Shown in pieces: positions 34,824-43,571 of a stretch of 60,203 nucleotides of DNA (position 1 is its first letter; each line of letters starts with the position of its first letter). The position numbers and the translations under genes were made by a program. This DNA is from CAYNYI01 sp964401455 (lineage in GTDB: Bacteria; Fibrobacterota; OXYB2-FULL-49-7; CAYNYI01). The stretch is taken from assembly GCA_964401455.1 (NCBI GenBank), contig CAYNYI010000003.1, positions 1-60,203 of the forward strand. The letters are read 5' to 3'. A model generated the notes under the pieces. That model made no database searches, was not told the origin of the DNA, and saw only the letters and a list, made by a program, of their open reading frames with translations.

Positions 34824-35978
34824 TCAGACCACCTCACCTGCCCACAGCCTGTCTATGAATTCTTTCCAGGGCAGCAGCAGTATCTCTCCGGATTTTCTCG
34901 GAACTTTTTCATTACAGACTACAAAATTCTTAAGAGGCGCGTATTGCTTCTGGAAATACTTTATATTTCGCAGTTTGCTTTCGCTGACCTTTGCCCCGCT
35001 TTTTATTTCCAGGACCGTTTCCCCTTTCCCAAGCACAAAATCGATCTCCGAGCCCCCCCTTGTGCGCCAGTATGAAATATCCAAATCCTTTCCGGAATAT
35101 GAAGAGTAGGCTTTCAGTTCCATAAATATCAGATGCTCAAACGCCCGACCGAAATCAGTACCGGTCATATCCATTATCCTTCTTCCGGTGAGCGCGGAAA
35201 TAATTCCCGTATCAAAAAAATAAAACTTGGGAGATTTCAATACGGAATCACGTTTACCCTTTTTTGTATAAGGTTCGACCATGTATCCGAGCAAAGTATC
35301 CTGCAAAATAAGAAAATAATCTTTAACAGTTTTAGAATCGATACCGCAGTCACGCGCAATATTCGAATAGTTTACTACTTCCCCGTTACTGAAAGCTGCC
35401 GCATCGAGAAAATCGGTAAATGCCCGCATGTTTCTTACAGCTCCCTCAGAAATAATCTCTTCTTTCAGATAATCCTGAACATAAGACTTCAGAGAGCGGA
35501 TATAATTTTCTTCTGAATAATGTTCCGGTATTAAACCGGAATTTACTGCCTTTATAAGATCAGGAGAACCGAGTTCATTGAGAGTAAAGGGCATCATCTC
35601 ATAACGCCAGGCCCTCCCCCCAAGCATATTCGCATTACCATGCTTGAGTTTTCTGGCGCTAGAACCGCAGAGAATAAAACTCATCCCGGAGTTCTCAATG
35701 AGCCAGTGAACTTCGTCAAGAATCCCCTGCACTTTTTGTACTTCATCAAGTATTACCGGATTTTTTATTGCATTTCTCTCATTTTCAGCAGAAAGCTGTT
35801 CTCTCAGGAGCGAAGGAGCTTTGATGAAATCGAAAAGGAGATCTGTCTTAAGAAAATCATAATATATACTATCTTTAAAATTTTCTTTCAGATATGTTGA
35901 TTTCCCTGTCTTTCTCGGCCCCCATAAAAACGCTGATTTGCCCTGAGGAAGGACTATTTGGAGGTTTCTTTTTAACAT
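34824..35978 (-). CDS. AAA_14/DUF4143 ATPase
   Basis: The start is set at the ATG at 35978 (MLKRNLQIVLPQGKSAFLWG), the usual N-terminus of the family; an upstream ATG at 36080 would overlap the nitroreductase gene. The product is 384 aa. Walker A is GPRKTGKST and Walker B is PVILDEVQKV, followed by LCGSSARKLK and GGRAWRYEMMPFTLNEL, all AAA_14 features. The C-terminal DUF4143 domain has a PD-(D/E)XK-like segment (YWRTRGGSEIDFVLGKGETV, then EIKSGAK). These proteins are common, often mobile, and of unknown function. The gene ends nine bases before the AraC-type gene start. Confidence 0.88.
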   Translation of the reverse strand: MLKRNLQIVLPQGKSAFLWGPRKTGKSTYLKENFKDSIYYDFLKTDLLFDFIKAPSLLREQLSAENERNAIKNPVILDEVQKVQGILDEVHWLIENSGMSFILCGSSARKLKHGNANMLGGRAWRYEMMPFTLNELGSPDLIKAVNSGLIPEHYSEENYIRSLKSYVQDYLKEEIISEGAVRNMRAFTDFLDAAAFSNGEVVNYSNIARDCGIDSKTVKDYFLILQDTLLGYMVEPYTKKGKRDSVLKSPKFYFFDTGIISALTGRRIMDMTGTDFGRAFEHLIFMELKAYSSYSGKDLDISYWRTRGGSEIDFVLGKGETVLEIKSGAKVSESKLRNIKYFQKQYAPLKNFVVCNEKVPRKSGEILLLPWKEFIDRLWAGEVV

Positions 35979-36064
35979 ATTCGGAATAGCAGTACGAATT
36001 TTACAATCATTTTCGGAGTAATAATACAAAATTAACATCCAAAACAAGAGAAAGTCAAGAAAAT

Positions 36065-36580
36065 TCAGATAATCGCACAAATATCATCAAAATCTTTGCG
36101 CTGCGGCCCCTGTTTTTTAATGTACCCGTCCCGCGGATACCCCAGCGGAGTTATCGCGAAAACCTTTTCTGATTCACTCAGCGATAATGCCCGTCTCAGT
36201 ATCGGTTCGTCAAATGCCGCGATCCAGCAGGTGCCGAGGCCCTCGTATTCCGCGGCAAGTATCATATGGTCCATGGCAATTGTAAGGTCAGTTTCCAAAG
36301 CGCAGTAACCGTCTGAACGGTTCCACGCTTTTTCTTCGTCTCCGACTGCTGCAAGTACCGCAGGAGCATCCCTGAACCAGGGTTTACCGTAACATTCTTT
36401 TACAGCGGCCAGTTTGTCCGGGCTTTTCACGGCCAAAAGCCTCCAGGGCTGACGATTAGCCGCGCTGGGGGCGAGTCTTCCGGCGTTGAGTATCCTCTTA
36501 AGAATTTCTTCATCTACTTTTCTTTCGGGGGCATAATCCCTAACGCTTCTTCTGTTTTTAATAAGATCGTAAAAATTCAT
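36065..36580 (-). CDS. nitroreductase-family flavoprotein
   Basis: The chosen start is the ATG at 36580 (MNFYDLIKNRRSVRDY), which has GAGGAAAA at good spacing; the longer frame from 36622 adds 14 residues without support. The 171-aa protein has the FMN-binding RRSVRDY start, RLAPSAANRQPWRLLAV and CALETDLTIAMDHMILAAEY, then GLGTCWIAAFDE, typical of NADH/NADPH-dependent nitroreductase-like enzymes. The actual substrate is not predictable. It is a single gene or the first of a short unit. Confidence 0.88.
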   Translation of the reverse strand: MNFYDLIKNRRSVRDYAPERKVDEEILKRILNAGRLAPSAANRQPWRLLAVKSPDKLAAVKECYGKPWFRDAPAVLAAVGDEEKAWNRSDGYCALETDLTIAMDHMILAAEYEGLGTCWIAAFDEPILRRALSLSESEKVFAITPLGYPRDGYIKKQGPQRKDFDDICAII

Positions 36581-36886
36581 AATGTTTTCCTCACTCAAAC
36601 TGCGGATAATAATAGCCCGCACAATAAACAGATAAAGGTTCCTCCTGTTGCGATGGCCTCCAGTACACCAAGCAGCCCACCGTATTTCAAGGATATCGTT
36701 TAGTCCGGATAATACCCTTCAAGACCGCCCGGTGCTTTCCCGGGTCCCTTACCACAGTGAATGATAAAAGTGATACCCCGTCATTGCGGGCACCGCGCTC
36801 TCCCCGGCCGCACATGAACTCTGCCGAAGGAATATCCAGTCGGCCTACCCTCCGCCTATTATGAAGATTTTGCTCCGCTCATTAAT
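36581..36886. other. 306-base intergenic region
   Basis: It holds the nitroreductase leader and no clear gene. A small hydrophobic frame (36595-36690, TTG start) is discussed as rejected. A short palindrome near 36740 (CCCGGTGCTTTCCCGGG on the plus strand) could form a weak hairpin. No promoter was convincing. Confidence 0.4.
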
Positions 36887-37846
36887 TCAGTTTTTTTTGT
36901 CAACTTTTATTCTTACCGTCATGCCTTTCTCCGCTTTGCCTGAAATCAGTCTGCATCTGCTGAAGCCTGCGGCTTTAACAAGCTCCACCTTTATTTTTCC
37001 GGCCTCCTTCTCAGAATACCCGAGGACTTCCCCTGTTTCAGGGTCTTTCAGAGGATCTCCTTTCTCAAAGAGCCCAAAAACCTCTCCCGGGGCTATATTA
37101 TCACGGCTGCCGCTATTTATAAAGACGGCGCTGTCCTGTACATCCAGAACCACGGCATCACGGACAAAAACGGAAGCAGAGTAACCGGAATTTTCTTTAT
37201 TAGCAATGATCTCCTTATTTCCAACCGACTCCACGATAAAAGCAATGATCTTTTTGCACAATTCATTCATTGCATCGCCTGCGACCGTCTTTTTGAAAAT
37301 CTCCGAGCCGAATTTCTCTTTTTCAAGACTTATATATTTTTTGTTTTCTTCTGAAAGATCAGTGATAAAAACGGCTCGTCCTTTATGCCTTACTTCAGAC
37401 ACCTTGAAAGGTTTTAAAAACAGGCTGTCTGAATTGGTATCAAAAAGAAATAAAGTCCCTTCCAGAGAGGCCCGGTAATGCTCATAACCCGAATGAACAT
37501 ACGCCTTGAGGTCAACCTGATTTTTACCTATATAAAATTCATCAATAACAGCATAGAGTATCTTTGAAGAACTTAGATCATGCGCGATTTCCCGCAGTTT
37601 ATCTTTAGAATGATAATCTCCGGCGGACACAAGATTATCTTTAAGGTAGCGCGACGCCCTTTTATAGGGATTCATCTTGAATCCCGCGCTGTCCAGGCAT
37701 TTAGAGAGATATTCCGGCATATCGTCGGCAAGATCCCACGGTTTTTTAAAATCACTTCTGTTATCGAACCTCAGCAATACCGTTTCAGATTCCGAAACAG
37801 AAAACAGAAGAAGTAAAAAAAAAGCTGTAAAAACAAAAATTCTCAT
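36887..37846 (-). CDS. exported FlgT/CsgG-like protein
   Basis: The 319-aa protein starts with a signal peptide (MRIFVFTAFFLLLLFSVSES). The middle resembles the periplasmic alpha/beta domain seen in CsgG-, LpoB- and FlgT-like proteins (MPEYLSKCLDSAGFKMNPY, SSSKILYAVIDEFYIG). The last 90 residues match the FlgT C-terminal type beta domain: VVLDVQDSAVFINSGSRDNI, GEVFGLFEKGDPLKDPETGE and VLGYSEKEAG. FlgT stabilises flagellar basal-body rings, but no flagellar gene is present, so this may be an envelope protein of another system. It ends 15 bases after the ATG-adjacent region of the acetyltransferase gene lying upstream. Confidence 0.6.
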   Translation of the reverse strand: MRIFVFTAFFLLLLFSVSESETVLLRFDNRSDFKKPWDLADDMPEYLSKCLDSAGFKMNPYKRASRYLKDNLVSAGDYHSKDKLREIAHDLSSSKILYAVIDEFYIGKNQVDLKAYVHSGYEHYRASLEGTLFLFDTNSDSLFLKPFKVSEVRHKGRAVFITDLSEENKKYISLEKEKFGSEIFKKTVAGDAMNELCKKIIAFIVESVGNKEIIANKENSGYSASVFVRDAVVLDVQDSAVFINSGSRDNIAPGEVFGLFEKGDPLKDPETGEVLGYSEKEAGKIKVELVKAAGFSRCRLISGKAEKGMTVRIKVDKKN

Positions 37847-37855
37847 GATATAAAT

Positions 37856-38311
37856 TCAGAGCAATAACTCCATTGCGGTTTCATCGCAGGAATCCGGATA
37901 TTTGGGGCAGTTCAGGCAGACTTTCCATATTTTATGCGGAAGATCGTCCTTATCAATAACTTTAAAACCTAATTTTTTAAAAAAATCCGGCTGAAAAGTT
38001 AAAAGAAAGAGCCTCTTTATACCGATCTCGCCGGCATAATCAATAAGAGCCCCGGTAAGGGCAAGCCCGAGACCTTTGCCTTGATACGAAGGCGCAACAG
38101 CAACAGAACCGATTTCTCCCAGTTCATCCCAATAGACATAATTTGCACCCGCCGCTACAACCTCACCGTCTTTTTCGGCTACCAGAAAATCCCGGATATT
38201 TTCATATATGCTATTGAGGCTTTTATGAAGCATAAGACCCTTATCTGCATAATCATTTATCATTTTCTGTATGGCTTTAACGTCGGCAGCCCGGGCTTTT
38301 CTTATTTTCAT
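37856..38311 (-). CDS. GNAT acetyltransferase, short ArgA-like
   Basis: The 151-aa protein is a GCN5-type acetyltransferase. The acetyl-CoA loop is VAVAPSYQGKGLGLALTGAL, followed by GIKRLFLLTFQPDFFKKLGF. The C-terminus has KIWKVCLNCPKYPDSCDETA, a Cys-rich signature of the short N-acetylglutamate synthase group. It could start arginine synthesis, but arginine genes are not adjacent, so this is a family-based guess. It lies eight bases after the NtrC-type regulator gene on the same strand. Confidence 0.8.
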   Translation of the reverse strand: MKIRKARAADVKAIQKMINDYADKGLMLHKSLNSIYENIRDFLVAEKDGEVVAAGANYVYWDELGEIGSVAVAPSYQGKGLGLALTGALIDYAGEIGIKRLFLLTFQPDFFKKLGFKVIDKDDLPHKIWKVCLNCPKYPDSCDETAMELLL

Positions 38312-38319
38312 CGCAAGAA

Positions 38320-39684
38320 TCAGGAACCTTTGATTCCGTACCTTTCCATTTTGCGGTATAATGTAGAAGGATCAATACCCAGAATTTCAGCGGCTTTGTA
38401 TTTTTTTCCGCCGGACTTTTTCAATACCCAGAAAATATAGGCCTTTTCCATTTCCTCAAGAGGGGCGATCTTGACCTCGTCTTCGGAAGAAGTTACCGCG
38501 GATGATATTCCGGAGCTGCTTTTATTTTTCATTCTGGACGGCAAATCCTCAGGAGTAATCGAGTTTCCGGACTGCATTGTTACGGCCCGTTCAATTACAT
38601 TTTCAAGTTCCCTGACATTACCCGGCCAGGAATATTTATCCATTAACTCTCTAGCCCCGGAAGAAAACTCGCGCAATATTTTACCGGGAGAGTGTTTTTC
38701 CAGGAAATGTTTTATAAGGATATCAAGGTCTCCGCCTCTCTCGCGAAGAGGAGGCACACTAACCGAAAGGACATTAAGACGATAATACAGATCTTCTCTG
38801 AATTTTCCGGAAGAGGTTTCTTTTTCAAGATTTTTATTGGTCGCCGCGATTATTCTGGCGTTTACCTCAACCGGGTCTGTCCCACCGACAGGGGTTACAC
38901 GGTTATTTTCAACAACGTGAAGCAGCTTGGCCTGTACCGATAATGGTATTTCCCCAATTTCATCAAGAAAGACAGTACCACCGTTCGCGGCAGCGAAAAG
39001 CCCTTCCTTATTCCTTACGGCTCCGGTAAAAGAACCTTTCAGATGACCGAAAAGTTCACTTTCAAGAAGACTTTCGGGAAGAGCCGCACAGTTAATCTCA
39101 ACAAAGGGTTTTTCCCTTCTCGGACTTTCTGTATGAATTGCCCTTGCGACCATTCCTTTTCCTGTTCCGCTTTCACCATAAATCAGAATATTTCCGTCAG
39201 AATCGGAAACTTTTGAAATAAACTCCCGTATTCCCTTTATCTCGGGAGAGCGGCCTATCAAGGACTTATCAGAAACAAAGTGCAGCTGTTTTTTGAGTTC
39301 TTTATTCTCTTGTCTAAGCCTCGAATTGTCAACGGCCTTATTGATTACAGCGCGTAACGTCTGAGCCTTGAAGGGTTTTGTAATAAAATCCGAGGCGCCC
39401 TGCTTCATCGCCTCAACAGCAATATCTATTGAGCCGTATGCCGTCATCAATATAGAAGGAATCTCGGGATTTTTTTCCTTAACGGCCTTAAGAACGTCCA
39501 TTCCCGAACCTGTCTTAAGCTTAAGATCGATAACCGCGATACTGAACTCTCTGCTGCGGATTAACTTTTCGGCCTCCATAGAGTCTTCGGCGGTAATCGA
39601 GTCGAATCCCATTTTCGATGCAACTATGGAAACAACTTCTCTTACATTTTGTTCATCGTCTACTATTAGTATTGTATTCTGCAT
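38320..39684 (-). CDS. NtrC-family sigma-54-dependent response regulator
   Basis: The 454-aa regulator has three domains in order. The receiver (1-120) has VDDE, the phospho-acceptor in VIDLKLKTGSG, and KPF. The AAA+ domain has Walker A GESGTGKGMVARAI, the sigma-54 contact loop as GSFTGA (usually GAFTGA), Walker B GGTVFLDEIGE and an arginine finger region RLNVLSVSVPPLRERGGD. The C-terminal Fis-type helix-turn-helix (YKAAEILGIDPSTLYRKMER) binds DNA. A histidine kinase partner is not adjacent. The lysA stop lies four bases upstream of its ATG, so the genes lysA, this regulator and argA-like may be one operon. Confidence 0.95.
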   Translation of the reverse strand: MQNTILIVDDEQNVREVVSIVASKMGFDSITAEDSMEAEKLIRSREFSIAVIDLKLKTGSGMDVLKAVKEKNPEIPSILMTAYGSIDIAVEAMKQGASDFITKPFKAQTLRAVINKAVDNSRLRQENKELKKQLHFVSDKSLIGRSPEIKGIREFISKVSDSDGNILIYGESGTGKGMVARAIHTESPRREKPFVEINCAALPESLLESELFGHLKGSFTGAVRNKEGLFAAANGGTVFLDEIGEIPLSVQAKLLHVVENNRVTPVGGTDPVEVNARIIAATNKNLEKETSSGKFREDLYYRLNVLSVSVPPLRERGGDLDILIKHFLEKHSPGKILREFSSGARELMDKYSWPGNVRELENVIERAVTMQSGNSITPEDLPSRMKNKSSSGISSAVTSSEDEVKIAPLEEMEKAYIFWVLKKSGGKKYKAAEILGIDPSTLYRKMERYGIKGS

Positions 39685-39688
39685 CTTA

Positions 39689-40930
39689 CTAAACGTTTTC
39701 GCCCCTAATCAGGTCTTCATATGTTTCGCGGCTTCTTATGGTCCTGAATGAAGATCCATCCACCAACACCTCTGCCGGCCGCGTGCGCGAATTATAATTG
39801 GAGGACATTGAAAAGCAATATGCTCCGGCGCTTTGTGCTGTTATTAAATCTCCCTGGCGCATAATCTCGGCTTCCCGGTCTATAGCGCTGAAATCGGAAC
39901 TCTCACATACGGGCCCTACAACATCAACGGTTTCTTTACCTTCATTTCTTTTATGAACAGGAACTATACCATGATAACTGCCGTAAAAAGGAGGTCTTAT
40001 AAGCTCATTCATGCTGAAATCAGTTATAAGAAATGTTTTTACAGCTGTCTTCTTTTTATAAACAATCGTACCGGCAAGGATACCGGAATTGCCGCTTATA
40101 TAACGACCAGGCTCCAAAATCAGCTTTTCTGAACGACTTTTAAAAAACGGCGTAAGTATCTCTGCCAGATCGGCAGGTTTAAACGGATTTTCATTTTCAT
40201 AAACGATAGCGACTCCGCCTCCCATATCTATATATTCAAGGTTTATTCCCTGCTCCCGAAGATTGTCGCAAAGGGCGGTAAGTTTTTTAGCGGCCTTTAG
40301 GTACGGGTCTGTTTTGTATATGGGCGACCCCAGATGACAATCCACACCCTTCACATCAACGTTCTCCATCGAGGACGCTTTCGCGAAGAACTCCGGAGCG
40401 TTTAAAATAGGTATTCCAAATTTTTTATCCTTCTTTGCAGTAGTTGTATAGGCATGCGTTTCTGCGTCAATATCCGGATTAACCCTGAAGGAAAGCGGGG
40501 CGCGAACTCCTTTTCTTCCCGCTATTTCGTTAATCCGCTCCGCTTCTTCCATGGATTCAGCGTTAAAAAGTAATATTCCCGAGTCAATCGCATACTCTAT
40601 TTCATCGTCTCTTTTTCCCACGCCTGCGTATACTGTCTTTTCCGGGGGGATACCCGCTTTCAGAGTTCTGAAAAGTTCTCCGCCCGAAACAATATCTGCG
40701 CCGCTTCCTTTGCCGGCAAGCAGTTTGAGAATAGAAAGGTTTGAACAGCCTTTGACAGAATAACAAATAAGCGGCTCGGTTCCGGAAAAAGCCGACCGCA
40801 TGCTGTCAAACCTTTCCCTGAATTCAGACGCACTGTAAATAAAACACGGAGAGCCTGACTTCCCGATTATATCAGAAACGGCAGCATCCTCACAATACAA
40901 ATCATTTTCTTTATAATAAAAAGAAGACAT
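39689..40930 (-). CDS. lysA: diaminopimelate decarboxylase
   Basis: The 413-aa PLP enzyme makes lysine from meso-diaminopimelate. The Schiff-base lysine is K60 in CYSVKGCSN (the common form is YAxKAN). Other blocks are GSGADIVSGGELF, VDCHLGSP, YIDMGGGVAI, LEPGRYISGNSG and GPVCESSDF. Length is right. Only the short diaminopimelate branch is represented in the window. The gene follows an unannotated gap of 116 bases and runs into the NtrC-type regulator. Confidence 0.95.
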   Translation of the reverse strand: MSSFYYKENDLYCEDAAVSDIIGKSGSPCFIYSASEFRERFDSMRSAFSGTEPLICYSVKGCSNLSILKLLAGKGSGADIVSGGELFRTLKAGIPPEKTVYAGVGKRDDEIEYAIDSGILLFNAESMEEAERINEIAGRKGVRAPLSFRVNPDIDAETHAYTTTAKKDKKFGIPILNAPEFFAKASSMENVDVKGVDCHLGSPIYKTDPYLKAAKKLTALCDNLREQGINLEYIDMGGGVAIVYENENPFKPADLAEILTPFFKSRSEKLILEPGRYISGNSGILAGTIVYKKKTAVKTFLITDFSMNELIRPPFYGSYHGIVPVHKRNEGKETVDVVGPVCESSDFSAIDREAEIMRQGDLITAQSAGAYCFSMSSNYNSRTRPAEVLVDGSSFRTIRSRETYEDLIRGENV

Positions 40931-41046
40931 AATGTAAACCCTTTATAAAATAAGCCCAATAAACCTGAATAAAGATAATAAAAATGAGGAATAGAAATAA
41001 AGATATAACGGGAATGTAATTTCCCAAAAACAGTAAATACGAGGGA

Positions 41047-41727
41047 CTACCAGTTTTTAAGAGCTTCTTCCGTATTGCTGTAAACAGGGATATAATTTCT
41101 GACGCTGCATACGTCCATAAGCTCAAGCAGAATCTCCGATGCCCCGCATATGCGGACCGAGCAGTTATTGATTCCGCATTTCTTATAAAGCGCCAGTATT
41201 TCCGCCACTGCCTCACTGTCTATGAATGTTATTTCCGAGAAATCCAAAAGAAAACGGTCGGAATCTTTGAGTGCTTTTTCATAAATCATTCGAAAAAGCC
41301 TTGTGTCGGCAGGTTTATTCATTATTCCTGAAAAAATAAATTTTGAGATACCGTTTACGAGCTCAAAATCAAGCTCAAGACCGAGATCAACCACTGACTC
41401 ATCTTCCTCGTCTTTGCCTTCCGGATCATTCACACTAATATTAAGGACCTTGTCAAGTGATGATAATTGAAAGGTTTCGATATCCTCAGGCTTAGGATTT
41501 ATGATAAGCACCTTCTGACCCTTCTCATCCAACTCGCGGGTTATTCTTACAAGCATACCGAGCATCATGCTGGTGAGATCTTCAGTTTCAGCCAAATCAA
41601 CTTTTACCTCTTTTACTTCGTTATCCTCGCAGACTTTACGGGCAAAATCCAGGAAGTCCCTTCCGCTCTTTGTGTTCAGAGTTCCTAAACTTAGAATAAC
41701 CGAGTCGTTTTTCTGAGTAATTTCCAA
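41047..41727 (-). CDS. double STAS-domain protein
   Basis: The 226-aa protein contains two copies of the STAS fold separated by an acidic linker (PEGKDEEDESVVDLG). The first half has VKVDLAETEDLTSMMLGML, the second RFLLDFSEITFIDSEAVAEI, each the 'D-x-S/T' strand-helix unit of anti-sigma-factor antagonists. In the second copy the site reads FIDSEA, with the usual phosphorylatable Ser present. In the first it reads DLTSMM. It should act in partner switching, but no anti-sigma kinase is adjacent. Confidence 0.8.
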   Translation of the reverse strand: MEITQKNDSVILSLGTLNTKSGRDFLDFARKVCEDNEVKEVKVDLAETEDLTSMMLGMLVRITRELDEKGQKVLIINPKPEDIETFQLSSLDKVLNISVNDPEGKDEEDESVVDLGLELDFELVNGISKFIFSGIMNKPADTRLFRMIYEKALKDSDRFLLDFSEITFIDSEAVAEILALYKKCGINNCSVRICGASEILLELMDVCSVRNYIPVYSNTEEALKNW

Positions 41728-41833
41728 AACTATTGCTCCCGGGTTATTTCATCTAAAATAATTTGGTATATTGGTATCACTTAAATTATACATTATTTTG
41801 CGAATAAATCAAGAATTAAAAAGACATCGTCTT

Positions 41834-42799
41834 TTATTTTTTGGACGGTTTACGACTGTGCTTTCTACCAATGTGGAGGTTCACCGGCAAACGCGCTTTC
41901 TTATTTTTTATGTGTGTAAGGAGCCCCTTTACCGAAGCGAGAACATCCGTCATTTCACGGTAAAACAGTGAATCGTTTATTATTGCGCCGGCATATCCTT
42001 TACCGCTGTCAACCCGGGCAGCAAAAACCGCCGCGGTATCAATATAAGGTGAAAGATTTTTGAGCCCGCTATTTACTTTATCAATATATTTATTCAGTGT
42101 ATCAATGTCTTTACCTATTCTTCCCCTCGCTGTATAAGAGAATTCAGCGGCATCTCTACTTAAACTGCCGAGCTGATTTATACTGCGGCTCCATTCTTCC
42201 TTGTTGCCCATAATGAATGTCTCAATTCCGGCTGACAATTCACCCAGGGCCGAGGCCATTTTCGTGAACTGAACAGTAAATTTCTCTTCACCGCTTTCCG
42301 GGTCTCCTTCAACAAAGGATCTGATTTCGGATAAAGCGGAATCAACAGTCTCCTTGAGCATTACCGCTCTGGGTATTTTTTCCGCGATCCCCGCTAAAAA
42401 TTTCCCGTCAAGAGTATCCGCCGGACTGACCGATGCTCCTGAGTCTCCCGGGACGAGGTTTATAATCCTGTCTCCCATGAGTCCTACATCCTCATTAAGG
42501 ACTTTGTAATTCTCGCGGATCTTAATGCCCTTGTGAATTTTCATCTCAATCAGGGCCTTGCCCGCTTTCGCGTCTCTTGTGATCCGGCTCACAAGACCTC
42601 TTTCAACACCCATTATCTTTACGGGATTCTCAAGCTTGAGATTACCGATATCCTCAAACCTGACAAAGACTTTCCGATAGACTCTTACTCTTGTCCTGTA
42701 AATACTAGAAATAAAACTGATACAAGTCAGCAAGATAACAGCTATAATAACTGTTCCGGTAACACGGTCTCTTTTCTGCCAGTATCCGAGTTTTTTCAT
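41834..42799 (-). CDS. MCE/MlaD-family protein
   Basis: The 321-aa protein has one N-terminal membrane helix (TGTVIIAVILLTCISFISS) and an MCE domain: VFVRFEDIGNLKLENPVKIM, GVERGLVSRI and ENYKVLNEDVGLMGDRIINL. The C-terminal half is helical. MCE proteins form rings that carry lipids between the inner and outer membranes, normally with MlaE and MlaF, which are not adjacent. The start overlaps the TlpA-like gene by four bases, so the two are probably co-translated. Confidence 0.88.
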   Translation of the reverse strand: MKKLGYWQKRDRVTGTVIIAVILLTCISFISSIYRTRVRVYRKVFVRFEDIGNLKLENPVKIMGVERGLVSRITRDAKAGKALIEMKIHKGIKIRENYKVLNEDVGLMGDRIINLVPGDSGASVSPADTLDGKFLAGIAEKIPRAVMLKETVDSALSEIRSFVEGDPESGEEKFTVQFTKMASALGELSAGIETFIMGNKEEWSRSINQLGSLSRDAAEFSYTARGRIGKDIDTLNKYIDKVNSGLKNLSPYIDTAAVFAARVDSGKGYAGAIINDSLFYREMTDVLASVKGLLTHIKNKKARLPVNLHIGRKHSRKPSKK

Positions 42800-43554
42800 T
42801 CAGTTTCTTTTCCGTCTTCCATGTCAATTTTTTCTTCAGTCCAGTATTCAGCCATGGTCTCAATTATTTCTTTTTTTACGGCCTCAACTTCATCAGGACT
42901 GACACCGGTTTTAAGACCTACAGCGTTTATATCGGCTGCGGACAGAAGCTCGGTAGCTATTTTCGCCTTTTTGTTTACAGCCGCGGCTTCTACAGGCTTA
43001 TCTTCTTTTTCCATAATGTTAAGCTGGTGTTCAAGAAAACCTTCAAGGTCGGCGCCGGGTTTAAAACCTTTTCCAATGAACCTGACTATCCCCTTCTTGT
43101 CAACCATAAAAAGCACAGGCAAACTTTCAACACCGTATTTTTCAGCAGTCTTTCTGTATTTATCTATGAGAACACTTACCTTGCCTACCGGAATTTTCAT
43201 GTTCTCCGCAAACGGCTTTACTTTGGATACCCCTTCTTTATCGATGCTGATCAGAATGAGTTTTGTGTTGTCCCGGTGTTTGCTCGCAAATTTAATAAGA
43301 TGTGGAATTTCTTCCTTACAGGGTTTGCAATAAGTGGCCCAAAAACTGATTATGAGATTGTATTTTTCTGCATTACCCCGGCGGCGGCGGAGCTCTTTTC
43401 CGCAATAGTCCCTGATAGAGACCATTTCACCGTCCAATGATTTCAGATAAAAAAGAGGCGCCCGTTCTCCTACGGCGATAGCTTCAGATTCCGAGGATAA
43501 AACCAAAAATATCAATAAAAGAAAAAACCCATTGAAAAAACTAACGGATTTCAT
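42796..43554 (-). CDS. TlpA-like thioredoxin-fold protein
   Basis: The 252-aa protein has a signal peptide (MKSVSFFNGFFLLLIFLVLSSESEA). A thioredoxin fold follows with the redox-active CxxC at C76 and C79 (FWATYCKPCKEE). Other family blocks are GERAPLFYLKSLDG and VESLPVLFMVDKKGIVRF. After the fold there is an extra charged domain of about 85 residues (VEAAAVNKKAKIATELLSAA). It should act as a periplasmic thiol-disulfide reductant. Its stop overlaps the start of the MCE gene. Confidence 0.88.
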   Translation of the reverse strand: MKSVSFFNGFFLLLIFLVLSSESEAIAVGERAPLFYLKSLDGEMVSIRDYCGKELRRRRGNAEKYNLIISFWATYCKPCKEEIPHLIKFASKHRDNTKLILISIDKEGVSKVKPFAENMKIPVGKVSVLIDKYRKTAEKYGVESLPVLFMVDKKGIVRFIGKGFKPGADLEGFLEHQLNIMEKEDKPVEAAAVNKKAKIATELLSAADINAVGLKTGVSPDEVEAVKKEIIETMAEYWTEEKIDMEDGKETE

Positions 43555-43571
43555 AAAAGCCCTTTCTATTC

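Noticed and set aside
35979..36080. 34-codon extension of the AAA_14 gene
   Set aside because: It overlaps the nitroreductase stop, is hydrophobic and not family-like; the ATG at 35978 fits the family start.
36595..36690. Small hydrophobic 31-aa frame on the minus strand from TTG
   Set aside because: Membrane-like, but no ribosome-binding site, no known relatives and a weak start; more likely chance or a decayed fragment.
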